From positions 66,183 to 130,182 of the forward strand of contig NMRB01002054.1 of NCBI GenBank assembly GCA_002633025.1: a stretch of DNA of 64,000 nt, written 5' to 3'. The notes under the pieces are model-generated. The model was not told where the DNA came from. It saw only the letters and a program-made list of their open reading frames with translations, and did not search any database. Each line of letters starts with the position of its first letter. Position 1 is the first letter of the stretch. The translations under genes were made by a program, and so were the position numbers. The DNA is from Notospermus geniculatus. Its lineage: Eukaryota > Nemertea > Pilidiophora > Heteronemertea > Lineidae. Of this stretch, positions 10,019-20,522 are shown piece by piece.

Positions 10019-11110
10019 CTCAAGTCTATCGATCGTACTGGGTTACAAGAGTTAAAGTCGTCGATTCCAATCAGGAACAAAATCCTCGTGTCTTCTTCAC
10101 ATCCGTCTATTGATCCTGGACGGCTTAAGAAACCACAAAACTGTGTCTAGAGGTACCACTGACTGTGTCTTTGTAGGTGTAAACCTATACCACTTAAGGA
10201 ATCCTTATAGACACTTGCATGTCTGGTTGAGAGAACAAAGGACTCAAAAGGAGATTTCTTTACTTAACTTCACACGGCTTGGGTTTACCGGAGGTATGGA
10301 GTCCACGAGGGGTACTGTCCACCTGTGTGGCATCTTTTACTTGCCCCGGCATAGACACTCAGGTACAAGGGAGCAAGGCTTTTAGTCTCATCCGACAGAC
10401 CCTAATCAGTTCACAGCCTTTCTTGAACATGTCCTGGCAGGGATCCAACCCACGCACTGACCCTGACAAGGATTGAAAGTCAAGCATGTCAAACCACTCG
10501 ACGACCAGGCCTTTTGGAGGAGACGAACTCTGGAATGATACTCCTCCATATGAGGATAAGGCTGAAGTATCCCAACATCTGAGTTGATCTGCCCTGAATT
10601 TCATCACCAAGCACGAATTTCTGCTTCCATCAACGTCAGTAGGTTAAGTTCGTAGATGGATGCCAAGGCCCTTTCTAATTTTCAATGACCCCTGCCCCAC
10701 CAACCTTCAAGAACACCACAAGTCACCTTGTTTGTAAAGTGGAGATAACTGCAGGTCTGGGAGGTCATAACTACCTTCGTGGTTCATGCTGGAGTACTGT
10801 TGAATCAACATCTTCAATATCACCTTCCTCCACTTTCACATCGAGCGATAATGAACCGTTGCTCACATCGACTTCAATCAAGAAGACTTTCCCCCACAAT
10901 CTTGGCTATATCAGCATATTGATCTAAAACTGGTTAAGAAGCCATGAAACTGTGTCCAAAGATAATGTCAGCTTTGTAAGAATGGAAGGCACACGGTCGA
11001 AGGAAGCCTTACAAAGGTTGGCATGTCTGGTGATGTGGAGAGGTAGTCGAGTTTTTGTTGCAGCCAACCACTCGATTGTTTTCCATGGTTTCACGGAGCC
11101 CGACCCAGTA
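10019..11110. other. intronic sequence with two diverged repeat segments
   Basis: 10123-10235 and 10931-11040 share AAGAARCCAYRAAACTGTGTC near the start and GGCATGTCTGGT-like ends, suggesting an old dispersed repeat in direct orientation. No coding exon is supported. Confidence 0.35.
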
Positions 11111-11382
11111 GGAGCCTTGATACTAGTGGTTGGTTATCATGTCTGCTGAGCAAGGACTCGGGTTCGAATCCAGCCTGGTCCATATGGGATTAACCATCCC
11201 TGGCTCTTCAGTCCGTCACATGGGACAGTAAGCCGTGGTGCCTTGTACCTTGTGCCTTTACAAGGGCAAGTAAAAGACCCCATCCAAGTGAGGAACATGA
11301 GTAGCTTGAGATGGCCTATTCAGCACTTAGGGCCAATAATGCTAAGGCTTCAGCGCTGATGGAAAAATCTAATACAAATAGA
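11111..11382 (+). mobile_element. SINE-A, full-length copy
   Basis: A tRNA-like head starts GGAGCCTTGATACTAGTGG, with a B-box GGGTTCGAATCC. The conserved body follows (CTGGCTCTTCAGTCCGTCAC..., GCAAGTAAAAGACCCCATCC, GAGTAGCTTGAGATGGCC, GCCAATAATGCTAAGGC), ending in AATCTAATACAAATA. About 270 bp, typical for a tRNA-derived SINE transcribed by RNA polymerase III. Confidence 0.93.
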
Positions 11383-12211
11383 CCCATTCACTGGTCTTCT
11401 AAGCTCTTTCGGATCTTCAGCTGCTCAGCTCCAAAGTCTGTTCAGACATGCCCATCTCATCCTTGCATCACAGACGTACCATACAAGCCGGTCCGTCTAA
11501 ACCCTTGCAGATAGATGTTAGCATCTTGCAATGCCACAGACAGCTTCAGCCTTCTCTCAACTGAAGTGACAACATCCGTATCTTTAATGCATCATGGAAG
11601 TAACACCATGTGGGATACGATTTTCTCTCCAAACAAGTGGATCTTCAAACCATGAAGTGTTGGGGATGTTATCAGCAACAACAATCATCCAAGTCCTACC
11701 AGAAAATTATATCATTTGCCAACATTAGCCACAGATTTGAACAATCTTGTCCAAGTCTTTAGCTTGGTTCCTTAGCACAAACTAGATTCCCTCTGAGAAC
11801 TGCTGATCAATGACCAGAAGGACAGAGGTAATGCAATATTCCAAATCTTATGGCAGTGACTTGAGACCCAGCCACAAGGACCACACAGACTTCTGTGCTT
11901 TTCCCAATGGTATTCCTCAGTAGACCCTTCCAAATGTCAGTTTCAGGTGGCCGTCAAGGTGCAACAACCAACCCAAGGAATCAAGCAACAGCCTTCAACT
12001 AGCAAGACGAGTTACAGGCATGACGCTGTCCGGCAAAAATCTGTTCGGGACTGGCCGAGAAGCTTGACTGTCCTGATAAAGAAATCTAGAGACCAGAAGT
12101 TGGCATGGGGTGGGGGAACACGGAGAGGCTTAATGCCAAGATCGGGATGAATGTGTATAGTCTTGAATAATTGGGTGGCGACTATCCAATCGAATCGAAA
12201 AAACACAGCCA
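11383..12211. other. intronic sequence, nothing recognised
   Basis: No element ends. On the minus strand some frames look faintly protein-like but are interrupted; I cannot assign them. Confidence 0.3.
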
Positions 12212-12458
12212 ATAGACCGTTCTCAAATTGACGTAAACGACAAAGATCTGCGCACTTCCGCCGAAATCTCAACCACAACCTCGGTCTGAAACTGAATGAC
12301 GTGACGCAGACAACTCCACGACAGTGACGTCGAAGACGCTGCATCAGACTCGACCACTGCTAAACCATGGATGGCGTCACGTCAACCGGTTTCAGAACGA
12401 GGTTCTGGTTGAGATTTCGGTGGAAGTGCGGAGATCTGCGAATTCGAGAATCGTCTAT
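12212..12458. mobile_element. M1 fold-back MITE, copy 2 (247 bp, best preserved)
   Basis: Almost the whole element is one long inverted repeat. ATAGACCGTTCTCAAATTGACG...GATCTGCGCACTTCCGCC...CTCGGTCTGAAACTG is mirrored by GTTTCAGAACGAGG...GGTGGAAGTGCGGAGATC...GAGAATCGTCTAT. The short central loop includes CCACGACAGTGACGTC. It has no coding capacity; the superfamily is unclear because no target duplication is evident. Confidence 0.93.
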
Positions 12459-14475
12459 CAAGTAGTTTGTGATACTTTGCAAACATGGAGTGAGTTGGGA
12501 GCAAGTTGTCGTGTGCCACACTGGATCAGCTGAGGAAGCAACGTGTTGCCAACTATTATTGTCCCAGTCCTCGGGATTAATTCTGTAGACTGCCACAAAA
12601 ACTTCAACGGCAAACTTCCCAACAGCTCGCCACTCATCCTAAATAATGATATATTCTTCCGAAGCATCGCTACGTGGCAATTGCATCATTGGTAATAAAT
12701 TCAATCTTCTGGCCACTGCTGCAAAATAAATTGTTGATTTGGGTTTGTCAGGAGCTCGTTACGACCTAATAAGGTGATGGCAGCTGAAATTGCTGGTCAG
12801 TCGACTGATGAAGATTTACGTCAAGATTAGTGGTTGTCGTAAACAGGTGGAGATGCTGGCGTGTTTTTTTCCTTAGTCGTAACTCGGCATAACTTTTTTC
12901 CGTGGCAGGAAGATGCAACAGTGGATTTTTAAGGATGGAAGTTTGGTCTAGCGCATCAGTCAATCCAAGCAGCCACGGTCGCCGTGAATTTGACATGATG
13001 CCACGAAATCCAACAAAAGAGGGATGGCTGGGTCTGACAGGAAGGTGACACATCCCGACCCTAACCCTAACTCATTCCGAACAGATTTTGTCGTTGCTGA
13101 CTTAGCGGCGTTTCATGAATCAGGCCCCAGGATTTTCCCTCGCGGTGAAGCACAAGATCACTTCGCCACATCTTCATCAGGTGTGGATCCAAGGGGGCAC
13201 AAAGGAGCGCGGCCCCCCCTTTTGGCCAACAAATCTGTAAAATCGATCGTGAAATTCTGGAATTTGCAGCAAATCTTTGAAATTCACCGCAGATTTCAAT
13301 GTTTAGTAGCACAAATCCTGGTTACGCCTAAGTTTCCCACATCCCCAGGTTTTGTTGCTGCTGGTACAGAAGAGAAGGCCTCAAACTAACAGCCTCCTCA
13401 TTGTCAACCAATTTGATCATGATAGTATTTTCTCCTTCTGTCCTGTTGAGAACGACTTCGTCAAAGATGCTACAACGGAAATCTCTCTGAATAATGGGTC
13501 CATCAATCATTAATATTTATCACCCAAAACCACGGGACTATTTACTGTTATCAACTCAGCTTCTTCAACAGTCCTCGGCTCAAATTATCCATCAAGTGCA
13601 GAATCATCACTTGTCCACCAAATTATCACACACCATTGGACAACATGGTAATGCAACAATGTATGAATATCGCAAATTTATACCAATTTACTCGCTTAAG
13701 CCAGGCGTAAAAACGAAATGGTGAAATCTGGTCTTGCTGCTATATAATAGATGGGACCAACATCGATTTCAGCTACTGTTGGCAGAATCATCTGTAGTGT
13801 TGGGCTGCGTGATAGCTGCAAAATGTGCAGGCAGAACAGATCAGTTTAGGGTGAAATGGAGTCAAAGGTGCGTCTCAGGTCAGTCTTTCCACAATAGCCT
13901 GTACATTGTGGAGAGTTTCTACAGGTAATGTACAGGTGGGTCAGTCTTGTGGTGGAACAGACTCGTAAATTCATTATCCACCAAGTTTGCTTAATTACAG
14001 GCACAATTGATACATTAACGAACTTTCCAATACGGAAAATATCTCGGCGCCTAGATGCAATTTCAGGTGGAATAAGAGAGTGGTCGAGCGACATGAATTA
14101 TGCATTACATCCGCATCAGATATGCAAATAGCCACAACGGTTATAGATGGGTCGGTCATAACTCCGTCTGCCGCTTTCATTTCATCACAAGGAGACAGCA
14201 CGCAATGCGACGTAATTTGGTAATGATTGGGCAGAACTACTTTCCATGCCAACGTAGCTAATTTGTGCATGCAGCGACATACACTACACTACGAAATGCA
14301 TCGTCAGCTTAGCGTGAATCCAACAAGTCTCATTTAGGACCAGCATTATGAAGAAACTTTTCGCACTTATGACATATCACGACCAAGATTGGAAAAAACT
14401 GAAAAAGTTATGACGGTATATTCATTAGATAGCCAAAATGGCGAATCTTTCTATAGACTTTTCTTTATACTGTGG
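12459..14475. other. intronic sequence, little recognised
   Basis: Contains a degenerate hAT-like block near 13180-13240 (GTGGATCCAAGGGGGCAC..., C-rich) and a two-unit CCCTAACCCTAA at 13059-13070. Open frames here are short and unrelated to known families. Confidence 0.35.
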
Positions 14476-14630
14476 CACCTCTCTATTAAGGACACCTCTG
14501 GGACCAACAGATACTGTCCATAATTCAGAGGTGTACTGATTACAGAGGTCTACCTGAATAGAAATGACCGATTTTGGCCTAACTTTGCTGTCCTGAATAG
14601 AGAGGTGTCCTCCTGGCAGAGGTGTCCCTA
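14476..14630. mobile_element. short inverted-repeat element with GGACACCTCT motifs
   Basis: CACCTCTCTATTAAGGACAC at the left is inverted at the right as GTCCTGAATAGAGAGGTGTC, and GGACACCTCTG/CAGAGGTGTCC pair as an inner or outer repeat. A small non-autonomous DNA transposon of unknown superfamily. Confidence 0.72.
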
Positions 14631-14878
14631 AAGAAGGTTCCACACCACTTCCCCCGCATGAAATACTGGCTGTGTTTAATCATAAATGATGTCTCCAGCT
14701 GCCAAGCTGGTCATCTGAATTGGTTCTTCGACTCAAATGATACACGAAGCCACTCAAGCAAGAAACGACTGATGAGAGAATTTTTTCCCACAGAACGCAA
14801 TGATTGTATTTTCTGAGTGATTGGTTTCAATCATGGAGAAAGAACTCTGCGTAAGATGATGTGGCCGTCTTTTTCTTT

Positions 14879-15195
14879 NNNNNNNNNNNNNNNNNNNNNN
14901 NNNNNNNNNNNNNNNNNNNNNNNNNNNNNNNNNNNNNNNNNNNNNNNNNNNNNNNNNNNNNNNNNNNNNNNNNNNNNNNNNNNNNNNNNNNNNNNNNNNN
15001 NNNNNNNNNNNNNNNNNNNNNNNNNNNNNNNNNNNNNNNNNNNNNNNNNNNNNNNNNNNNNNNNNNNNNNNNNNNNNNNNNNNNNNNNNNNNNNNNNNNN
15101 NNNNNNNNNNNNNNNNNNNNNNNNNNNNNNNNNNNNNNNNNNNNNNNNNNNNNNNNNNNNNNNNNNNNNNNNNNNNNNNNNNNNNNNNNNNNNNN
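14879..15195. other. assembly gap (317 N) at the edge of the 54/52-bp array
   Basis: The gap starts in unique sequence and ends exactly inside the tandem array, so unassembled repeat units almost certainly lie here. Confidence 1.
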
Positions 15196-15955
15196 CTCCA
15201 TCTTCTGATAACAGCTGTCTACCGCCAAAGAGAGAACCGTGGTTGCCATCTCCATCTTCTGATAACAGCTGTCTACCGCCAAAGAGAGAACCGTGGTTGC
15301 CATCTCCATCTTCTGAACAGCTGTCTACAGCAAAAGAGAGAACCGTGGTTGCCATCTCCATCTTCTGATAACAGCTGTCTACCGCCAAAGAGAGAACCGT
15401 GGTTGCCATCTCCATCTTCTGAACAGCTGTCTACAGCAAAAGAGAGAACCGTGGTTGCCATCTCCATCTTCTGATAACAGCTGTCTACCGCCAAAGAGAG
15501 AACCGTGGTTGCCATCTCCATCTTCTGAACAGCTGTCTACAGCAAAAGAGAGAACCGTGGTTGCCATCTCCATCTTCTGATAACAGCTGTCTACCGCCAT
15601 AGAGAGAACCGTGGTTGCCATCTCCATCTTCTGAACAGCTGTCTACAGCAAAAGAGAGAACCATGGTTGCCATCTCCATCTTCTGAGAACAGCTGTCTAC
15701 AGCCAAAGAGAACCGCGGTCGCCATCTCCATCTTCTGAACAGCTGTCTACAGCAAAAGCAAGAACTATGATTGCCATCTCCATCTTCTGATAACAGCTGT
15801 CTACAGCCAAAGCGAGAACCATGGTTGCCATCTCCACCTTCCGAAAACAGCTGTCTACAGCCAAAGAGAGAACCGTGGTTGCCATCTCCACCTTCTGATA
15901 ACAGCTGTCTACAGCCAAAGAGACAACCGTGGTTGCCGTCTCCATCAGAAGAAGA
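15196..15955. repeat. minisatellite of alternating 54- and 52-bp units (106-bp higher-order repeat)
   Basis: Units start CTCCATCTTCTG at 15196, 15250, 15304, 15356, 15410, 15462, 15516, 15568, 15622, 15674 and on to about 15941, some 14 units. Long units read TGATAACAGCTGTCTACCGC and short units TGAACAGCTGTCTACAGC; from 15250 they alternate to give a 106-bp period. From about 15674 the alternation breaks down and units diverge (CTCCACCTTCCG, GAGACAACC). Every unit has the palindrome ACAGCTGT, which includes the E-box CAGCTG. Long minus-strand frames with 18-residue repeats arise only from the 54-bp periodicity. Confidence 0.96.
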
Positions 15956-16372
15956 CTTCAAACTGCACCCTCAGGAATCCATCCGACAGGGAATCAGCCC
16001 CATGACCTCAGAGATGACAGGCACTGACGGTTCCACTGTGCCATGTCGGAGATAATTGGGTCTGTGGGTCTCATCATCATTCATCAAAACAGAAGAACCC
16101 TCGGCATGAAATGGATGACATTATGGAAACCTTCCAACTGCCATAAATCTGCTCGTCATGCTCTTAAAAACAACTTCGTTAATCTGTTAATTCTTTAATT
16201 ACAGCTTGCCTCCTCATCCATCTTGTCGTTGACTGCTCACCGTCGGAAAATGCGCAGTCTTGAATTCGTGATTCGGCAGTTTATTAGAAGATTATGATGG
16301 ATACGGCGTACACTCACGTGAAATTTGAAAATGGAGGAAAAATACTGACAGGCATGGCAGGGAATTTATAAC
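15956..16372. other. intronic sequence, nothing recognised
   Basis: No element ends or exons seen. Confidence 0.35.
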
Positions 16373-16376
16373 TTAA

Positions 16377-16905
16377 AGCCACACTGTATAGAATTCAGGA
16401 AGTGCTTACGTCCTCTGACGTTAGTATCGTGTAAAATGTACAACGCTCTATCTGACTACATGTACAGTCATTGACATTAGCTTATCTACACCTACTACCT
16501 TGAATATTTCAAATACTACTGGGCCAATTTTAACACGGTTTGTACCACATGAAAGTATATAACCTTGGTCATATTACTGCATCAAAATTTTGGAAATTTG
16601 GAAATATCATAATTATGTAATAGCTCATTAGAAAAACCCCTAAAAATCAACATTTTTATTATGGAATTTTTTTGTGACTTTTGTTACAGGGTTGATAGAG
16701 TGGAAGTTTCTAAGGATTTTGAGCTCTGTTTCGTCAAAATATCTTGCGTGGTTGCTGAGATATTTGAGATTATCAAAATTTCGATATTTTGATAATTTCC
16801 AATTTTTCAAAAATTTTGATATTAGTAGACAGAGCTCACCTAGAAACGTAGGAGAATGAAGTTTTGGAACTTTCAGCGTAAACTGGTTGGAAGTTACAGC
16901 TGTCT
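16377..16905. mobile_element. TTAA-flanked element, copy B (right end not found)
   Basis: TTAA at 16373-16376 is followed by AGCCACACTGTATAGAATTC and GCTTACGTCCTCTGACGTTA, as in the left end at 26451. The interior holds a perfect hairpin ATTATCAAAAT/ATTTTGATAAT (16769-16796, 6-nt loop) and GAGCTCTG/CAGAGCTC arms further out. The right boundary is uncertain; one ambiguous base lies at 16912. Confidence 0.6.
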
Positions 16906-16912
16906 TAAGTNT

Positions 16913-17596
16913 CACTTTGCCTCACACAAGGATTAAAGATTTTTATGCTGCTGAGTTATTCAGCCACATCCCATGTTCACACATCAATAATTCTCTCAAA
17001 GCCACATCAAAATCAAATCGAATTTCTTTCAAACTTTCTTTCGCTATTCATGCAGAATGATGTTCAGTGCATGCCAGGGTGGACTTTTCAACCTAACATG
17101 ACTGTACCTCCAGTACAAATTCTGTACGTCATGCATAATGGTTCTGGTACAAGTCCACATGAAGCAGACACATTTTGATGATTTCAACCTAACTTGACTG
17201 AAGGAGCATGTACCATTTTTACATGAAATGTACAGCAGGGACAGTTCACGTTGGAATGAGAACCAAATCAGTGTACATGTACGTTCAATAAATGTTTCTT
17301 CAAGATATCACAGCACAAGTTCCTTATTAACTAATTATTTTCTTACACATCATCAAGTGACGATTGACTTCATAGAAATTATAGGAGTTAATTTCCCGTT
17401 CTACGAGAACACGCTGTCTGCAGCCTCATTCTCAAGATAAGCGCCGTCAGTCAAGGAAACACGTCTTTACCGCGGCGAGGAAGCAATGTCCCGCGGGCAA
17501 GCTTTCAGCAGAGGAAATTAACACATTGATTTCATGATGAAATTCTTGAGTGGAGTCGTTCTATCTGTTGAAATTCCTATCAATGTTTGTTCCTGT
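16913..17596. other. intronic sequence, nothing recognised
   Basis: AT-rich unique sequence with repeated GTAC tetranucleotides (for example 17103-17150), no exon seen. Confidence 0.35.
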
Positions 17597-18290
17597 CACA
17601 GACTGACAGGGTCTTCGCCCCCAGTAGGGGTTATCATGGTCAGTCACAGACTGACAGGGTCTTCGCCCCCAACAGGGGTTATCATGGTCAGTCACAGATT
17701 GACAGGGTCTTAGCCCCCACTAGGGGTTATCATGGTCAGTCACAGACTGACAGGGTCTTCGCCCCCACTACGGGTTATCATGGTCAGTCACAGATTGACA
17801 GGGTCTTAGCCCCCCACCAGGGGTTATCATGGTCAGTCACAGATTGACAGGGTCTTAGCCCCCACTAGGGGTTATCATGGTCAGTCACAGACTGACAGGG
17901 TCTTCGCCCCCACTAGGGGTTATCATGGTCAGTCACAGACTGACAGGGTCTTAGCCCCCCACCAGGGGTTATCATGGTCAGTCACAGACTGACAGGGTCT
18001 TAGCCCCCACCAGGGGTTATCATGGTCAGTCACAGACTGACAGGGTCTTAGCCCCCCACCAGGGGTTATCATGGTCAGTCACAGACTGACAGGGTCTTAG
18101 CCCCCACCAGGGGTTATCATGGTCAGTCACAGACTGACAGGGTCTTAGCCCCCACGAGGGGTTATCATGGTCAGTCACAGACTGACAGGGTCTTAGCCCC
18201 CACCAGGGGTTATCATGGTCAGTCACAGATGGACAGGGTCTTAGCCCCCACTAGGGGTTATCATGGTCAGTCATAGACTGACTTGGGTCT
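17597..18290. repeat. 48-bp minisatellite, about 14 units
   Basis: The unit CACAGACTGACAGGGTCTTM-GCCCCCACYAGGGGTTATCATGG-TCAGT is 48 bp (49 where the C run has six). Starts are regular at 17597, 17645, 17693, 17741 and onward; the last unit decays at about 18290. Each junction contains the perfect stem-loop GTCAGT-CACAG-ACTGAC and each unit centre can form CCCC-ACYA-GGGG. Two variants, TCTTCGCC and TCTTAGCC, are interspersed, suggesting repeated local duplication. Confidence 0.96.
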
Positions 18291-18881
18291 TGGGTTGTTG
18301 ATTTTTGTCCCCAATCCATCTAAACATCTAACCAGCAGCAGCGACCTGACCTTGGTCTACAAATTTGTCCTGAAATGACGTCCAATTCATCCCAATAAAA
18401 TCAGGAGTTTTTGATTGAATACATCAAGCTGTAATCACCCTGTTCGACAACTCTGTCAACACTCGCTCCGTTCTCGTCGGACAGCTGTCAATCACGACCG
18501 ACAAGAATTGTTTTTTCACACATTAACGAGACTTAGCGAGTTATTGACGCGGACGGCAATAACCGAGCGTGCCCAGTAATTCGCATTAACGGCCGCACGA
18601 CGGTGGATAAATATCTCTATTGGTATAATCTATGAACAGGCATGGTTTGGCCAACGTAATCAAATCGCTCGCTGTTTATTGCCCCTTAACTCATGCTTAT
18701 TGATTGAGTCTGTATTTGGCTTGTGTCCCTAGCTCCGTTTGTAACTTGGGAGCTTGCACATTCAGACTTGAGGGGTTAGGCCTTCCTGAACCTCAGATGC
18801 AACCCAGGACATGAAGCGTCATCTGGAAAAGGAGCTGTCAGTCAGTACACCAATAGGTGTCACTGTGGCCCAATTCAATGC
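18291..18881. other. repeat-free intronic stretch rich in TAAT/TTAACG motifs
   Basis: No mobile element recognised. Balanced composition with many ATTAACG, TAATCAAAT and TTATTGATTGAG words and a CAGCTGTCAATCA motif. It could be an intronic enhancer, but sequence from one genome cannot show that. Confidence 0.3.
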
Positions 18882-18990
18882 TGGCAGACCCATTCTTGAT
18901 TGTGCACCAATCAAAAGAATTTTCTTTTGAATTGGTCTGCTAGAACTTTGCTGCCATCTTTTGGCAATGAGCGCGGCTGACTGCTCCTAC
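18882..18990. repeat. dispersed repeat shared with 3402-3512
   Basis: Contains CACCAATCAAAAGAATTTTC and AACTTTGCTGCCATCTTTTG, closely matching 3402-3512 in the same orientation. Confidence 0.75.
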
Positions 18991-19189
18991 TGACCCATCT
19001 CACAGTGTTTGTATGTGTCCACTTAAGGAGTTAGGGTTAGGATGAGTAGGTCTTAAGGCCCGTTTACACTAGGTTGCACCAAGTTGCAAGTTGCTGCAAC
19101 TTGCAACTTGTTGCAAACTACCTGGGACGGTTTACACATAGAATGAAATGGTCCATGGACCATGTGCTCACTGGGTTGGACATAATAGT

Positions 19190-19900
19190 CTAATGACAGA
19201 GGGAGGTACATATCAGTTATGAGCAATCTGGGTCAAGTCATTCCCAGAAAAGACTTTGATGATTTTTGGGTTATGCCACCTGGCGGCCATATTAGATGTC
19301 CGATCGGGCTGCAACTTCACATGTACATAAAGGTCATCTGCAGGGGACCACATAGCACATTGGAGCGCTTTGGGTCAAGTCGTTCCTGAGTTACAGCACT
19401 TTGATGATTTTCGAGTTACGCCACCTGGCGGCCATATTGGATGTCCGATCGGGCCGAAACTTCACATGGACATAAAGGTCATCTGCAGGGGGCCACATAG
19501 CACATTGGAGCGCTTTGGGTTAAGGCATTCCCGAGTTACAGCACTTTGATGATTTCCGGCTTACGCCACCTGGCGGCCATATTGGATGTCCGATCGGGCC
19601 GAAACTTCACATGGACATAAAGGTCATCTGCAGGGGGCCACATAGCACATTGGAGCGCTTTGGGTTAAGGCGTTCCTGAGTTACAGCACTTTGATGATTT
19701 TTGGGTTACGCCACCTGGCGGCCATATTTGAAGTCAAATCAGGCCGAAATTTGACATGCATGTAAAGGTCATCTAGATGGAGGTAAATATCAAATTTGAG
19801 CACTCTGCGTCAAGCCGTTCCTGAGTAATAGCACTTACTTGATTTTCAGGTTACGCCACCTGGCGGCCATATTGGATGTCGAATCGGGCCGAAACTTGGT
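19190..19900. repeat. 145-bp tandem repeat inside the Helentron-like element
   Basis: CCACCTGGCGGCC occurs at 19276, 19421, 19566, 19711 and 19856, spaced exactly 145 bp. A degenerate CCACCTGGTGGCC follows at 20147, two periods later (291 bp). Units 2-3 are nearly identical and the outer ones more diverged. Each unit includes TTACGCCACCTGGCGGCCAT followed by ATTGGATGTC, with CCATATTGG a perfect SRF CArG box in units 2, 3 and 5. Confidence 0.95.
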
Positions 19901-20285
19901 ATTTTTTAAGGTACCCCTCCAATGCATGTTTATGCAAGATATGAAGTTGCTCGGTGAAATAATGACAAACTGTGGCAGGTTCGTCACTTTTGTCGAACTT
20001 TGACCTCTGTGACCTTGAAAAGTAGGTCAAATCAAAAACCCGTTATATATGTTATGTATCCTTATTAGCTACACCTATGATAAAAATTTGAAGATGATCT
20101 AGTCATTAGTTCAGGAGTTATTGTACTTTTTGTGTTTTTGGTTTCCGCCACCTGGTGGCCAAACTGAGAGTCGAATCGGACCGAAACTTGGTGTCGTGGG
20201 TCATCTGACCTAGGGGTACCGGTATATATGTACCAAGTTTCAGATCAATAGCTCCAGCGGTTACGAAACGTGCCCTGCTAACGGA

Positions 20286-20307
20286 CAACGACGACGACGA
20301 CGACGAC
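20286..20307. repeat. (ACG)n microsatellite
   Basis: About seven uninterrupted CGA/ACG trinucleotides followed by a degenerate GACGGAC-rich tract to 20335, just upstream of the Helentron-like 3' hairpin. Confidence 0.95.
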
Positions 20308-20522
20308 GGCTACGGCCGACGACGGACGACGGACGCTGCACCATCGTAATAGCTCACCCCAGTGAGCTAAAAATCGATGCAACATCCAGCGTGATCGAGT
20401 TGCAACAAGTTGCATATCCGTTTACACATGCAACTTTTATGAAACTTTTTGGTCTCGTCAGGTTTATGCAACAAGTTGCATGAAGTTGCATATGAAAAGT
20501 TGCGTATGTAAACGGGCCTTTA

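Larger units (their letters stand above)
19150..20370 (+). mobile_element. Helentron/HINE-like element nested in the TTA element
   Basis: The 5' region has the palindrome GGTCCATGGACC followed by GTGCTCACTGGG. The 3' end is the hairpin AGCTCACCCCAGTGAGCT followed by AA. GCTCACTGGG near the left end is inverted as CCCAGTGAGC at the right end, i.e. subterminal inverted repeats plus a terminal hairpin, as described for Helentron-related elements. The right end is preceded by a GAC-rich tract. The element at 60631-61243 has the same plan. No replicase/helicase is encoded. Confidence 0.65.
19056..20519. mobile_element. TTA-flanked element with AGGCCCGTTTACA ends, split by a second element
   Basis: The left end AGGCCCGTTTACACTAGGTTGC and right end GTATGTAAACGGGCCT are inverted repeats flanked by TTA (19053-19055 and 20520-20522). 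The subterminal regions are packed with GTTGCAACTTG-type repeats in both orientations (GCAACTTGCAACTTGTTGC; CAACAAGTTGCATGAAGTTG). A Helentron-like element (19150-20370) sits in the middle, so the original element was only about 240 bp. The TTA duplication suggests PIF/Harbinger. Confidence 0.83.

Noticed and set aside
9694-10113. 139-codon plus-strand frame with HECGQERGFEY-like repeats
   Set aside because: It follows the 37-bp minisatellite; overlapping frames of similar length exist because 37 is not a multiple of three.
13059-13070. CCCTAACCCTAA telomere-like sequence (also TTAGGGTTAGG at 19032)
   Set aside because: Only two units each; expected by chance in a window this size and not an interstitial telomere array.
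15485-15961. 158-codon minus-strand frame with 18-residue repeats
   Set aside because: Produced by the 54-bp tandem period; 52-bp units shift the frame, and three frames show the same kind of repeat peptide.
17597-18290. CRISPR-like array
   Set aside because: Units are contiguous 48-bp tandem repeats without unique spacers, in an animal intron.
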